From: Mallotus nudiflorus
Taxonomy: Eukaryota; Streptophyta; Magnoliopsida; Malpighiales; Euphorbiaceae
Direction of reading: 5' to 3'
Length of the DNA stretch: 64,000 bases
Assembly: GCA_947683625.1 (NCBI GenBank)
Contig: CANTUR010000239.1
Location: forward strand, 7,111,001 to 7,175,000
Position 1 is the stretch's first letter, and the number at the start of each line of letters is the position of its first letter. Both the position numbers and the translations under genes were made by a program. Below are positions 48,030-58,740 of the stretch, piece by piece. Under the pieces are notes generated by a model. The model saw only the letters and a list, made by a program, of their open reading frames with translations, did no database searches and was not told the origin of the DNA.

Positions 48030-50170
48030 GTGTTAGAGATGAGATTCCCCTTCCTAAGGACATGCGATCCCACATTTATAGATTGGCCACAAGACAGGTC
48101 AGTACCAATTTCTTTAATTTTTTCTATAAATAATGACAAAAAATATCAAGTTATTGTTCATAAGTGTATATTTATCATTTTAACTAAAAAATTAAATTTT
48201 ATGAGTGAAAACAAAAAATTTGAATTACTCTGTTAGATCCTCGGCACGAAGAGGCATCGCCTCTTTAATGAGGCGATCTCCTTATCATAAAAAGGTGCTC
48301 ACCTTTTCATGTCAAGGCACACATGTGGAGGTGATCACCTCTTAATAAAGAGGCAACGCCTCTATAATGAGGAGATCGCCTCTTTGCCTAGAGGCGTTCA
48401 CCTATTGGATAGAGTTTTAAGAAAAGTTACTTTTATTTATAATAATTTCACTCCATGTTTTCTTCTTGTAGCTTAATGCCCACACCCTCAAGGGTGCTGG
48501 GAACTTTAGTGGCACATGTATTTGGTACGATGAGCTCACAGACATGGTGTAGACTCGTATTTGGGACATAGGGTTTTCCAACTTCATCTTAGCACTTCCA
48601 GCATAACAGGGATGAACGGACTACTAGCCTCTTCATGCACTGATGGAGAGATGGCTGGACACTACCCACACATTCCACCAGACTTTTAGATAGTTTACGC
48701 TTGACCCGGTGGCTTTTGTTGTAATCACTGTCATAGCCTGTGCAGGGAATTCAGTCCCTTTCGATGTAGCCTCCACCAACTGTCTTAGACTGCCTCACTT
48801 TCATTAAACATCCACTTAGCATGGTCTTAAACATGAAGGGGACCCACACAGTGAAGCTTGATTCCATCAGGAGCTTTTATACTTATGCTAGAGTTGAGGC
48901 GGGTGTCACACCTCGACAGATTGATAAGGTAGTGCATGTGTTTCTGGTATACTTGCTAGGCACCATGCTATTTGTAGACACTGTGAGCTCCATAGACTTG
49001 AGTTTCTTGATGCCCTTTTAAGACCTTGATTTGGTGGCCGTATATAATCGGGGTAGCTGTGCTTTGGCTTATCTATAATGGAGTAAGGATGAGTCTATGT
49101 GCGGAGCCTAACTACTCGATTCCACTGTCCCGAAAGAGGGTACTACTATAAGAGCCCTACTATAGGGTTTAGTATTTTGGCGAGAGAGTCCATCTGTGGT
49201 GGATGGGTGCTCGAGTGAGACGGTCACCCCTCGCTCCTCCTCGACACATTTTCTGGGCACATAAGTTAGAAGGAGATGAGCTTGACCAGGCCTTAATGGG
49301 AGGTGATGTTATTGATTACTAAGGGAGAAGAAAGTCTCGCTACGTTGATTTCACCTGAGCTCATCTCATACAAAGGGTGCCTCTACCTACACCTGCACTT
49401 CAGGTAAACATGCAATCTAAGTAAACACAAATCTTACACTTATGCCTATGGATATCATTTCATGATTTAGTTTTCATCCTTAGGCACCAGCTAGGGTATC
49501 AATTCCTTCCTACTGCCCAGGAGAGGCCTCATTAATGTCCTTGGATCATGATTTTGGTGTACCACCTGCTATGAATCCTTCCAGCTCTCGATTCCAGATG
49601 GTAGCTGGTAGGCTGGCCTCTACACCTGACTTGCTGACTTACTACTGGGCACCTTTAGGAGCACTCCCTCATCAGTTCCTGATGTTAGACATGACCTTGG
49701 AGCTGGCATTCTTTCTAAAGACCGCTACATATATGAGTTCCTTTCTTTCAAAGTCATGTTCTTAAGCTCAACTTAACACATGGTTAGTTATAATATTATA
49801 TTAATTATGTAGATACCTTGAGATTAGGGAGAGTATATGTACAGAGTGATTGAGGCCCATCGAGACTTCCTAATGCAAATGACGTAACAGTGGAAGGTGA
49901 AAGTAACTACACTTTATTTCTACATGTATACATACTTTTATGATTCTTACCTCTTATTATGCCTTGATAGGACTGAGATGAGGCTAGTCAGGATCATCGC
50001 CCTTGAGTGCCAACTTGTTACTCTCTGAATTGAGGGTGATGAGGAGGAGGAGGAGGCTGATGAGCATGCTGAGGATAATGGTGATGAGGATGGAGCTAAT
50101 CCTGTTGATGCCTCCGCGGATGACCTTACTGATGAGGGAGTAGATGATTTCGAGGATGACAAATAGAGAG
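48030..50170 (+). pseudogene. Antisense spliced PMD (plant mobile domain) gene of Tat1
   Basis: Lies opposite to the element's pol. A short first exon (about 48030-48099) ends at CAAGACAG|GTCAGT. An intron with the palindrome array ends at TTCTTGTAG (48471). The large exon (48472-49403) encodes LMERWLDTTHTFH near 48638, then QIDKVVHVFLVYLLGTMLF and RGSCALAYL near 48920-49070, matching the PMD (aminotransferase-like) pattern. Later exon-like parts at 49494-49765 and about 49800-49900 (RVIEAHRDFLMQMT), and an acidic C-terminus at 49978-50167 (EGDEEEEEADEHAEDNGDED). Several stops break it. PMD proteins of plants (MAIN/MAIL1) act in silencing and development, and the domain is known from transposons. 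The role in this element is unknown. Confidence 0.7.
48248..48407. repeat. GATC-centred palindrome array in Tat1 PMD intron (~20-bp units)
   Basis: About eight units spaced near 20 bp. Examples: GAGGCATCGCCTC (48251), GAGGCGATCTCC (48270), AAAGGTGCTCACCTTT (48291), the perfect GAGGTGATCACCTC (48328), GAGGCAACGCCTC (48350) and GAGGAGATCGCCTC (48369). It lies wholly within the intron between exon 1 and the main PMD exon. The same motif recurs in the LTR and between the two antisense ORFs. Confidence 0.88.
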
Positions 50171-50438
50171 GATGCCCGAGATGATGTGTTAATATAGGAT
50201 TATTTAGACTGGAGAGATATTTAGCATTTCTCACTTATTGCTTTATCATTATCTGAACTATCCTTTACTTTTCGCATTTTCATATCTTGTACTAAATGAC
50301 TGGATGCAATATTTAAATTCAAGTTTTGACAGAATTTTGAATCAATCATCAAATTTTATTACTAAACAACTTTCCTTTTGATTTTGCATGTTCAATTTAA
50401 CCATTTCGTAGCATCATAAAGATCAGTTCCTTATGTTC
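50171..50438. other. Spacer between antisense ORFs of Tat1
   Basis: AT-rich 3' region of the PMD gene; no ORF. It leads into the palindrome cluster at 50439. Confidence 0.5.
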
Positions 50439-50525
50439 AAGAGGGGTTGCCTCTTTGTGAAGAGGCAATAGGGAATCGCCTCTTCATGTAGAGGCACCGC
50501 CTAATCATAGAGGCGAATACCTCTA
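50439..50525. repeat. GAGGC-type palindrome cluster between antisense ORFs
   Basis: Units GAGGGGTTGCCTC (50441), GAGGCAATAGGGAATCGCCTC (50462), GAGGCACCGCCT (50491) and GAGGCGAATACCTC (50510). Confidence 0.82.
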
Positions 50526-50639
50526 CAGATTCAGTTTGCACAATTATAAAAATCCCCCAATCTTCTCTAAAATCCCTAATTCCTATTCACATGAATTCCC
50601 CTCATTCTCCTTATTTTGGTAGCACCCTACCCCTTTAAT

Positions 50640-51900
50640 ATGACTGAAAGAAGATTGAAACAACTATAATAAATTCTGAAAAATCTAGATGGCAGCTCAT
50701 GGGCTAGATTAAAACCATTTCACTTATTAGTCTTCCGATCTCTACATGCCAGGAAGATCAATATCCCATTTCTCCATGTTCTTGCTCAGTTTTAGGATTG
50801 TCAGAAGCATGTCTTCTGGTTCAACACAGTTGAACTCTGTCCTTTGCTGGAGGAATTTAAAGTTATCTTGAGCTCTCAAATGGATTCTACTTGTCAGATT
50901 GTAATTCCTTTAGTTGAAACTCCAGATTTACATGCTATTCAGTACCAAATGGTTAGGCTATTCAACATGTCTCCTCAATCTTCTCTTTACCATGTATTTG
51001 GTAATGAAGTTCTGATGAGCCATTTTCTCGAAACTTGTTATGATTGTAGACAGCAACAAGGTTCACTAGCCTCGGATGATCGCCCTTTTTCTATATGCTT
51101 AGTTTCTTTTGGTTTCCACTTTTGGAAACTCTGACCTAAAGATTCTTCACATTTTGGACCAAGTGGAAGCTAGCTTGAACCTTTTCCCTCTCATTCTAGT
51201 GGAAACCATCATTGGTCTTGATAATTTCTCTAAAACCAGGTGATTCTTTATGAGTCCTATTCTACTAGAGATAAGCTTCTTTTCTCTTTTATCCTTTCCT
51301 ACTTTTCTATCATTTTTACCCATTCATCATCCCTGTAGGCTTGGTTGCAAGAAAAATTGAGATTTCTCGAACCTCCCCGAGACATCGTGCACTATAGGGC
51401 CAAGCATTGTCATACTAGGAGACTTCACCCCATCCCAAAGGATATTTAGAGCTAGTTTTCTACATTCTCTGACACTTTAATTTAGTGGATGTGCCTATGG
51501 TGGAGGTTGCAGCATGTGACCATTTGGTCCTACACCTATTATGTACCTTGGTTAGTCTCCACTTTGTCACTTTCTACAATCTAGCTAGGCTTTGCAAGCA
51601 ATACAGGTAGAGATAATAGATAATGGATCTAGTGCATGAATTTGAGCCAGGGCCTCTTTCTCAAAATTTTTTGGATAACCCGATTGCTACTTGGCCTCAT
51701 AAAATTATTCAAAGGTTTATCAACTACAATGAAGATCAATATACTATTGACTAGTACAAGGCATGGATTCAGTTACAACAAATAGAGAAGGATGAATTTA
51801 AAAGAAATAAAAGAACAAGGGCTTTATAGGCATCGAGTGCCTAGGGTACTCAGAAGAGAAGCAGACAAAACTAGTTTATGAAATTTAGTCTTTTATATGC
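50640..51900 (+). pseudogene. Second antisense ORF of Tat1, DUF7745-like
   Basis: The plus-strand frame reads KPFHLLVFRSLHARKINIPF, then HVFWFNTVELCPLLEEFKVI (about 50800-50870), then the open part 50844-51134 (ATPDLHAIQ-like text, YHVFGNEVLMSHFLET). The pattern of an aromatic 'FW/F...EL.P.LEE(F/Y)..(I/L)L' block fits the uncharacterised plant DUF7745 family as I remember it; this is not verified. After 51134 the frame decays with stops to about 51900. The function of the family is unknown. It sits between the PMD gene and the pol end, both antisense ORFs sharing the strand opposite to pol. Confidence 0.5.
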
Positions 51901-52239
51901 TTTTCATGAGGTAGAATTTCCTTTCTAGTTAAAAAGTGTGTAATAAGCATTTAATGCAATGTTCAACAATAATAAAGGTGACCTACTTCATTTAATTTAA
52001 GCATAAAGCGACTATACCTTTTGCTTCTTACACATCTCCTGTTGTTAATTGGCTTGCCCTTGCAAGCTTTCTAACTAACTATTTTTTCCTCTCTCTCTCA
52101 TTTTACATGTCCTTTACTTTTGTTTGAATCGCCCTTTTAGGTTTTTAATCCAGCAAGACTTTTTACTTTTTCATTTTATTGTCTCTAACTTTTGCTTAGA
52201 CAACTTCTTTTGAGGTTTTCTCTCTAGCGAGACTTTACT

Positions 52240-53200
52240 GAAAGTATTTCTTGAGCTTATCTAGGTTGATGGGCTCTTTAAACTCATTCCTTTTTAGATC
52301 TCACAGAATAGCAGTGCCTTTGAAAAATAGTTCTTTACTTGATATGGACCTTCCTAATTTGGCTTGAACTTTCCTTATGGATCATTTATGATTGGCCTAG
52401 TGAGTTTCAAGACCAACTCACCCTCTTTGATTTTTCCTGGCTTAATCTTCTTGTTATAAGCTCATGCTATCCTTTTCTAATACAATTGAGAGTGATACAT
52501 GGTTCTCATTCTCTTTTCATCAAGCAAGGTTAGTTGCACCAATTGACTTTCAACCCATTGATAATCAAAGATTTTAGATTCCAGGAGAGCCCTCAATGAC
52601 TGAATCTCGACTTCAATAGGCAACACAACTTCACATTCACACACCAGAGAATATAGAGGATCTCCCATTAGCATTTTGGCTATGGTCCTATAACCCCATA
52701 ATGCAAATTGTAGGTAGCTTGCCTAATTTTATAGTTCTCTAGTATCTTGGCTAAGATTCTCTTCACATTCTTATTTGCCACTTCTACTGCCCCATTTGCC
52801 TATGATTTGTAAAGAGATGATCTATGGTGTTCAATCTTGTATTCCTCCAATAAAGTGGTCATTTCTGCTCTAAATTGAATGCAATTATTAGTGATGATAT
52901 GATGAGGCAACCTATATCTGAAGATTATATTCTTTCCTATGAACCTTACTATTTGCTTCACTCCAACAGTCCTGAATGATTTTGCTTCAATCCACTTAGA
53001 AAAGTAGTCGATTACTACTATAATATAGCGATAACTGTTAGATGCTTTTGATCTTATCTCCCCAATGATATTAATTCCCCAGATGGTGAAAGGCTATGAA
53101 GAAGTCAATCTTTAAAGTTCCATAGAAGGAAGATGGCTCACATCACTATACACTTGGCAATTATGGCGTTTCTTCATATATTTTATGCAATCTGCGATCA
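52240..53200 (-). pseudogene. Tat1 integrase
   Basis: The minus-strand zinc region (DCIKYMKKRHNCQVY near 53195) is followed by the catalytic core. The first Asp box reads WGINIIGEI near 53075 (family D, here N). The second reads HHIITNNCIQF near 52895 (TDNG-type, here N). The Glu region GAVEVANKN is present near 52795. The C-terminal part gives SLVCECEVVLPIEVEIQSLR (52650) and then, after stops, the family's DP.GKFKPN.EGPY text near 52340. Loss of both Asp residues rules out activity. Confidence 0.85.
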
Positions 53201-53439
53201 TGAAATCAAAAATTTTTTATGGGGTCGATTAGCATTATTCTGATTTCTCGTAGTAAGGAGTTCAAGACTTTACCAAAATAAGAGGCTTCCTTTTTGCCTA
53301 TTTTCCTCCTTCCCATGTTGAAGCTAGAGTAGCTAAGGCATCTGTTATCTGATTATTTTCTTATGGCAAGTGCATGAATCTGTATTGGTTGAAAGATAAC
53401 AGAATTATGGTTGAATAATCCCAATACGGTCTCAACTTA

Positions 53440-53760
53440 TCTTCTCTTAATTCCCACTCTTTGGAGATCTATTTCACCACTAGCATTGAATCTCTGTACA
53501 CTGTAACCTCTTCTGCCCCTACATTCCTGAGTGCTTCCAGACCAAAGATGCAGCCTTCATATTCATCTTGATTATTGGTGAGTTCAAATTCCAATCTCTT
53601 TGCCATCAGAATAATTTTTCCTTCTAATAAAACTAAAATCACACCCATGCCAATTCCTCTACTATTAATTGCTCCATCAAAGTACATTTTCCATGTTTAG
53701 ATCTCTATTGCTCCTAGGTACTTATTTGGGAATTTCAATTCCTATTCTTTCCCATCGTCT
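53440..53760 (-). pseudogene. Tat1 RNase H
   Basis: The frame 53469-53687 begins MYFDGAINSRGIGMGVILV and continues through NNQDEYEGCIFGLEAL to VTVYRDSMLVVK. The Asp, Glu and Asp residues of RNase H are kept. In Tat-lineage elements this domain follows RT and precedes integrase, as here. Confidence 0.88.
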
Positions 53761-54171
53761 ATCGGATTCTGAGCCAAAAAGTTTGCCATAACTCTTCCTT
53801 TTATAATCTTCTTTGCCACACAATCTATGTCGAACTCAATAAGTAGGACCAACCATCTGGCTAATTTCCTTGTAAATGATAAAGTCTGTTGGAGATATCT
53901 GAGAGGATTATGCTTAGAGACCACCTAAATAAATTCTATAAGATTGGAAGTAATGCCGGAACTTCTTCGTTGCCTAAATTATAGCCAAGCAAGTTCTTTC
54001 TACTAGACTGTAATTGGCTTTATATGGTAGAAACTTCTTACTTAGATAATACACGACATGCTCAACTTTTCCTTCTCCTTCTTTAACTCACATTGCTCTA
54101 ATTGTATCCTTCTCTATCGCCAAGTAAAGAATTAAGGGCTTACCCGGCCTTAGTGGTTGCAAGACTGGGGG
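53742..54171 (-). pseudogene. Tat1 reverse transcriptase C-terminal part (truncated)
   Basis: Minus-strand text PLILYLAIEKDTIRAM near 54135, then YYLSKKFLPYKANYSLVE, then SKHNPLRYLQQTLSFTRKLA (53924 on) and LIEFDIDCVAKKIIKGRVMA. This is the RT-connection region of Ty3/gypsy pol. It stops abruptly at 54171 where the Tekay-type LTR begins; the rest of RT must lie beyond that insertion. Confidence 0.88.
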
Positions 54172-54522
54172 TGTAATAACCCATATTTTAAAATTATTTT
54201 AATATAAAACGAGATATGCAGTGTTAATAAATTTAAAAATTATATTTAATTATTTTACCATTTTATGATTAATCATTATTATTTGATGTTTAATTATATT
54301 TTCTACGTAAATATTTTATTTTGAAAGTTATTATTTTGGACATTTAATTTACGTTGTTTATATTTACTATTTTCGGATAGTATTATTTTAATAATATTTA
54401 ATTTAGAGCATTATTATTTCTATTATTGTTTTATCAAATTGTATTATTTATTTTATTAGAATTATCATTATTAAATTATTGTTAATTGTATATATGTTAA
54501 TGTATGTGTATATGTGTGTGTT

Positions 54523-54587
<65 letters not shown>

Positions 54588-55899
54588 TTGCAGAAAATAG
54601 AAAACCAAAAATGCAAAACCTACTGTAAAAACCTTCCTTCCCCGCGCACGTCTGATTCTTCGCCCATCGGTGTGCCTCCATCACTTTCGGCCGACCACCC
54701 ATCTTCAACTAGCCATTTTGCCATCCTCCTCCTCCTTCCCCGGCGCCGGCAACATATAGAAATCGATAGAGGCTGTATTTCCATTTTTTCCGGCCATTCT
54801 TGATTCTGGCCACCATCTTGCACATTTTTTTTTGTCTCTATCAACTCCCTGAGCTTCAGTGAAGTTGATTCCAAGCTCCGTTTGAGCTTAAACCCAATCG
54901 TTTGTGAGTTTTCTCAATTTTTCAGTTTTGAGCTATTTTGTTTTTTATTTTTAGGTTGATTTTTGGTTAATTTATGCAAACTCCCTTAACAAATGTTGAT
55001 TCTAGTAGCTTAATCTCCATGAATATTTTTTTTTTGAAATTTTGGAATTTATTTTAATTTTTATGAATTTTTTATTATTTATTTAATTTTCCTAAATTAA
55101 TTTATTCAATTATAAAATTGGTTGATTTGGTGTTATTATGAGTTGATATTAATTTTAGAGTAAAGAAAATAATTTTTGGGATTTTTATATAATTTTTAGT
55201 TTATGTAAATATTGGATTATTAGGTTAAATATGTATTTTTGTTGAAATTATTGGTTAAATATGTGTTTTAGTTGATATTAGTATATTATATGTTGAGAAA
55301 ATAATTTAATGATTTTATATAATTTTTGAGGAAATTATTTATTATTATGTATATTTTGAAATTATGGGGGTAATTGTGTAATTTTGTTAAAATTATAGTT
55401 AAATATTTTTATGTTTTAGTTGGTTTTAAAATTATTTAAGGTAATAAAATGATTTTTATAAATTATTTACTATTTTTAAATAATTAATACTAATTTTTGA
55501 AAATTATTTTCAAATAATAAATTATTTACTAAATTGGTGATTAAATAGGTTATTAATTACTTTTAATATATATTTAGGCTATTTTAGTTATTTGAATATA
55601 TAAAGTGAATTTTTACTAATTAATATTGAATTATCGAGAAATTTGATTTTTAATAATATTATATTATTATTTTGGGTTTTTTTATATAATTATTGTGAAA
55701 TTAATTACATTTAGTCTTTTAATGTTAAATATATTATATTTTGAGGATATTTGTGGAACTTATTGATTTTTAATATACTTATTATATTATTTGGATGTTG
55801 GTGAATTATGGACTTTGGTTAGGAATATTGTGTAGTTCGGGGTCCCAACCGAAGGTGTTGTGTTTTCTGAGTTTGAAGTGGGTTTTCTTGCAGGATCGA
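54172..55899 (+). mobile_element. Tekay-type LTR (third element), truncated by Tat2
   Basis: It begins TGTAATAACCC and shares GATATGCAGTGTTAATAA with B's LTR read on its own strand. It has the GC-rich island at the expected place (about 54630-54800), and near 55815-55890 the text AATATTGTGTAGTT...CCAACCGA...TTTCTTGCAGG that B has as its counterpart. It stops at 55899, where Tat2 starts. The rest of this element should resume after Tat2's 5' LTR, outside the window. Confidence 0.8.
54521..54586. repeat. Compound (TG)n-(TA)n microsatellite
   Basis: A TG run of about 11 units followed by a TA run of about 15 units, inside the Tekay-type LTR. It produces spurious ORFs on both strands. Confidence 0.95.
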
Positions 55900-57054
55900 T
55901 GTAGACGGCGGGGTTTAGCGCGCGTCCAAAATCTTAGCAACCGCGACACTGTTTAGGCTTAGGGCCTTAGAAAACACACTAACCACTGTCACAAAGACAT
56001 AACGTGGAGATGAGGAGTCGCCACCTAGGGTAATAATTGGGACAATTTGATTGGTGGTACTCGATTCTCTAAAAGAAAATTAGCACCATAACAAGGAGAT
56101 TCTGGATACAGAATACTAACTTCTCTTAGTCTCGTGTTCATTTAGAATAATTTTATAAATGATTATTTCATCCTCTAATTACATGCAATTTTATTAAACC
56201 CTAATTAACATCCATCTACCCAAAACGGTAACAAGTCAATAAAATTACAAGTAAAAAATGCACTTAAAATCACGTTGTCCCTAAGTCTAAACTATATTAA
56301 TTTTATTAAAAAAGTTAGCTAAATCTACATTTTATTTACAAGTGAAATAGAATAAAAGTGGGCTTACATTTTATTAATTAATGAGTCTAAATCTATTTTT
56401 TAGTCTTTTTAAGATATGAGCTTAAATCTATTCAATTTTAAAGAAAAATTAAATTAGTGGGCCTAAGTCTAACTTGGTTTTATTTTAAGTGGAATGTAGG
56501 CCTAGGTCTATTTATTTTAAAAGAAATGAAATTAAGTGGGCTGAGCTAAGTTTAAACAATTTTAATTAACTAAGCGGGCCTAAAATCTAATTAACCTAAT
56601 GAGCCTAAGTTGATTTTAATTATTTAAAAAAACCTAAATCATTTGTAAACCTATTTATTAAGTGGGTTAGACCTAAACGTGGGTTTGGGGCCCAAAAACA
56701 TAAAAACATAAAAAACAAGCCCAAAATAAATAAAACACAAAAAATAGATCAAACAAACATTATAGCGATTTTCTAAAAAAAACCCTAAATTAATTATATG
56801 CAAACCCTAATTTAAGCTACTGCCACCATTGATTTTAATTGATTTTTTTTCCCAATTGAACCTAATTACTAATCAATTTTAAAATACAAAAATTTAAATC
56901 TTTCACTATTCCCACTACTGGGGCTATTACAAACTACGTATAGAGTTAAAATTAAATAATTATACACCTAGAAATTAAAATAAACAACACAGGATACCAA
57001 AATCCGAAAAAAAAATTAAAATCCTAAAAACTATTATTAAAACAGTATAGGTTC

Positions 57055-57074
57055 ATCCATGGCATTCCATGGAT
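57055..57074. repeat. Conserved 20-nt hairpin in the Tat2 LTR
   Basis: ATCCATGG-CATT-CCATGGAT, identical to 12083-12102 in the solo LTR, including the loop. Confidence 0.85.
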
Positions 57075-57730
57075 CTTTTGTTCAATTAAACATAGGCTGT
57101 ATCGTCCTCCTTAATCCACATACGGACATCAAAACAAAAAAAATAAAAAAAGCAATCAAATTAGTAGTGAAATTAAATAATAAAATAATTAACGAAATGA
57201 ATAAAAATCACATAAGAGAAGAAAGAAAAAATGAATGCTGTGCATATGCTCTTTTTCAGCCCCTCAGATTAGGATTTTCAATAATGAAATTGACTCAGTG
57301 TTGATTTGATTATGGACTGAGACTAAAAAATCGCTGTATCGTCTTCCTCAAATGAATTGCAAGAATTAGGGTTTTTTAAAGAACAGAGAAAATCAAAGCT
57401 TTTTTCTATCTTCCGTCAGTAAAAAATCCTCCAGGCCCCAGCCTCTCCAGCAAAAAAAAACCCCCCTTTGCACGCATGCAGACTCTGCTTTTAAATGCAG
57501 AGTTTACGCGTACTGAACTTCCTCCAAAGGAGGAATAGACCTATCTGATAAGATCAGATAGCGTTTGTTTTGATTTCAAAAAAAATATCTTTTGCGTTTC
57601 TTTTTTAAAAAACCTTATAAGATAAAATTTGAATTTTTCAACCAATCAAAACACTAAAAAAAATCGATAAAAATAAGGACAAATACACGAAAAAATAAAA
57701 AAATGGAATTAATGTGTATTGGTACTGTGC

Positions 57731-57830
57731 AATGCTGATCGACATTGTACAATGCTGATTGGCATTGTGTAATGTCGGTCGGAATTGTGTAATGCCTGTC
57801 GGTATTGTGTAATGCCAATCGGCATTACAC
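57731..57830. repeat. 20-bp palindrome array in Tat2 LTR (five units)
   Basis: Five units of exactly 20 bp: AATGCTGATCGACATTGTAC, AATGCTGATTGGCATTGTGT, AATGTCGGTCGGAATTGTGT, AATGCCTGTCGGTATTGTGT, AATGCCAATCGGCATTACAC. Each centres on a palindrome close to AATGCCGATCGGCATT. Absent from the related solo LTR. Confidence 0.95.
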
Positions 57831-58040
57831 TAGTGCCGATCCTAAAATATTTTTTTAAAATTTTAATTGCCAAAAGACCCTTGAAAAAATGACTTATTTG
57901 CAATCAAATCCTGAAAAACGTTACAATTTAGTCCCTAAAGTCCAGAAAATTAACAACCAAGTTCAATTTTTGAATAAATTTCATCATAGGGGCTTACATC
58001 ATAATTGTGCACAATTGCATCCCGAAATTGGGTGCTTACA

Positions 58041-58053
58041 GTTGCCCCCCTTT
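58041..58053 (-). promoter_or_regulatory. Tat2 polypurine tract
   Basis: The minus strand reads AAAGGGGGGCAAC directly before the LTR start TGTAAGCACCC. Confidence 0.87.
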
Positions 58054-58177
58054 GTCACTATTTGCATGACAAATTACGGTAAAACAATAGAAGCACACAA
58101 TTTCAAAAGAAAGAAATTAGGACACTCGATTGTATCCTAAGTGATAGATTGATGCTTAAATTGTTGAGCAAGGTATA

Positions 58178-58740
58178 GTGTTTGATAAGTCACACTATAT
58201 TTCCTATGGAACATTTAGTGGACTTTGTGCAAATGAGTTTCGCTATATTCCTTGTGGGACGTTTAGCGATGATAAGTTGAAAACTTGTTATAGTTCCTGT
58301 GGAATGTCTAGCAATGATGAATTTCGTTATATTCCTTGTGGGACATCTAACGATGCACACTATATTCCCTGTGGGACATCTAGTGTAGATGAATTGAAAT
58401 TTGTTATAGTTCCTATAGAACGTCTAGCAATGATGAATTTCGTTATATTCCCTGTGGGACGTTTAACGATGCACACTATATTCCCTATGGGACGTCTAAT
58501 GATGCACACTATATTCCCTGTAGGACGTTTAGTGTAATTGAATTGAAATTTTATTATATTCCCTGTGGGATGTCTAACGATGCACACTATATTCCCTATG
58601 GGACGTCTAGTGTAAGTGAATTGAATTTCATTATATTCCCTGTGGGACGTCTAACGATGCACACTATATTCCCTATGGGACATCTACTGTAATTGAATTA
58701 AAAACTTGCTATAGTTCCTGTGGAACGTCTAGCAATGAGG
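58178..58740. repeat. Interspersed tandem repeats next to Tat2 PPT
   Basis: Units of about 31-45 bp built on TATATTCC(C/T)TGTGGGAC followed by GTCTA.CGATGCACAC, GTTTAGTGTAATTGAATTGA or GTCTAGCAATGATGAATTTC. More than a dozen blocks, alternating. They occupy the same place as the 43-bp array of Tat1 but are unrelated in sequence. The 119-codon ORF across them is a by-product of the repeat. Confidence 0.9.

Larger units (their letters stand above)
44958..54171 (-). mobile_element. Tat-type Ty3/gypsy element 'Tat1', 3' part
   Basis: The left end is the 3' LTR (44958-46908), followed by a PPT, tandem repeats, a spliced antisense PMD gene, a second antisense ORF, and then pol on the minus strand (integrase, RNase H, RT). 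RT is cut at 54171 by a Tekay-type LTR; gag and the 5' LTR lie outside the window. Pol before an extra region, and the integrase C-terminal text (DP.GKFKPN.EGPY), fit the Tat/Ogre/Retand group. Extra ORFs in either orientation are established in that group. Both integrase Asp residues seen are Asn, so the element is dead. Confidence 0.85.
55900..58040 (-). repeat. Tat2 3' LTR
   Basis: 2141 bp. Plus-strand start TGTAGACGGCGGGGTTTAG, end CCCGAAATTGGGTGCTTACA; both ends match the solo LTR at 11159-12965. It includes the CCATGG hairpin (57055) and a 20-bp palindrome array (57731-57830). Confidence 0.88.

Noticed and set aside
48248..48407. CRISPR-like array (palindromic repeats at regular spacing)
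   Set aside because: Units are contiguous with no spacers and the context is a plant retroelement intron.
54504..54803. Overlapping ORFs on both strands
   Set aside because: Produced by the (TG)n-(TA)n microsatellite and the GC-rich LTR island.
57709..57903. 64-codon minus ORF with repeated MPI..TQYR text
   Set aside because: It is the 20-bp palindrome array read through; not a protein gene.
58178..58537. 119-codon ORF with repeated Ile-Pro-Cys-Gly-Thr motifs
   Set aside because: Created by the short tandem repeats next to Tat2's PPT; the reverse strand is equally open.
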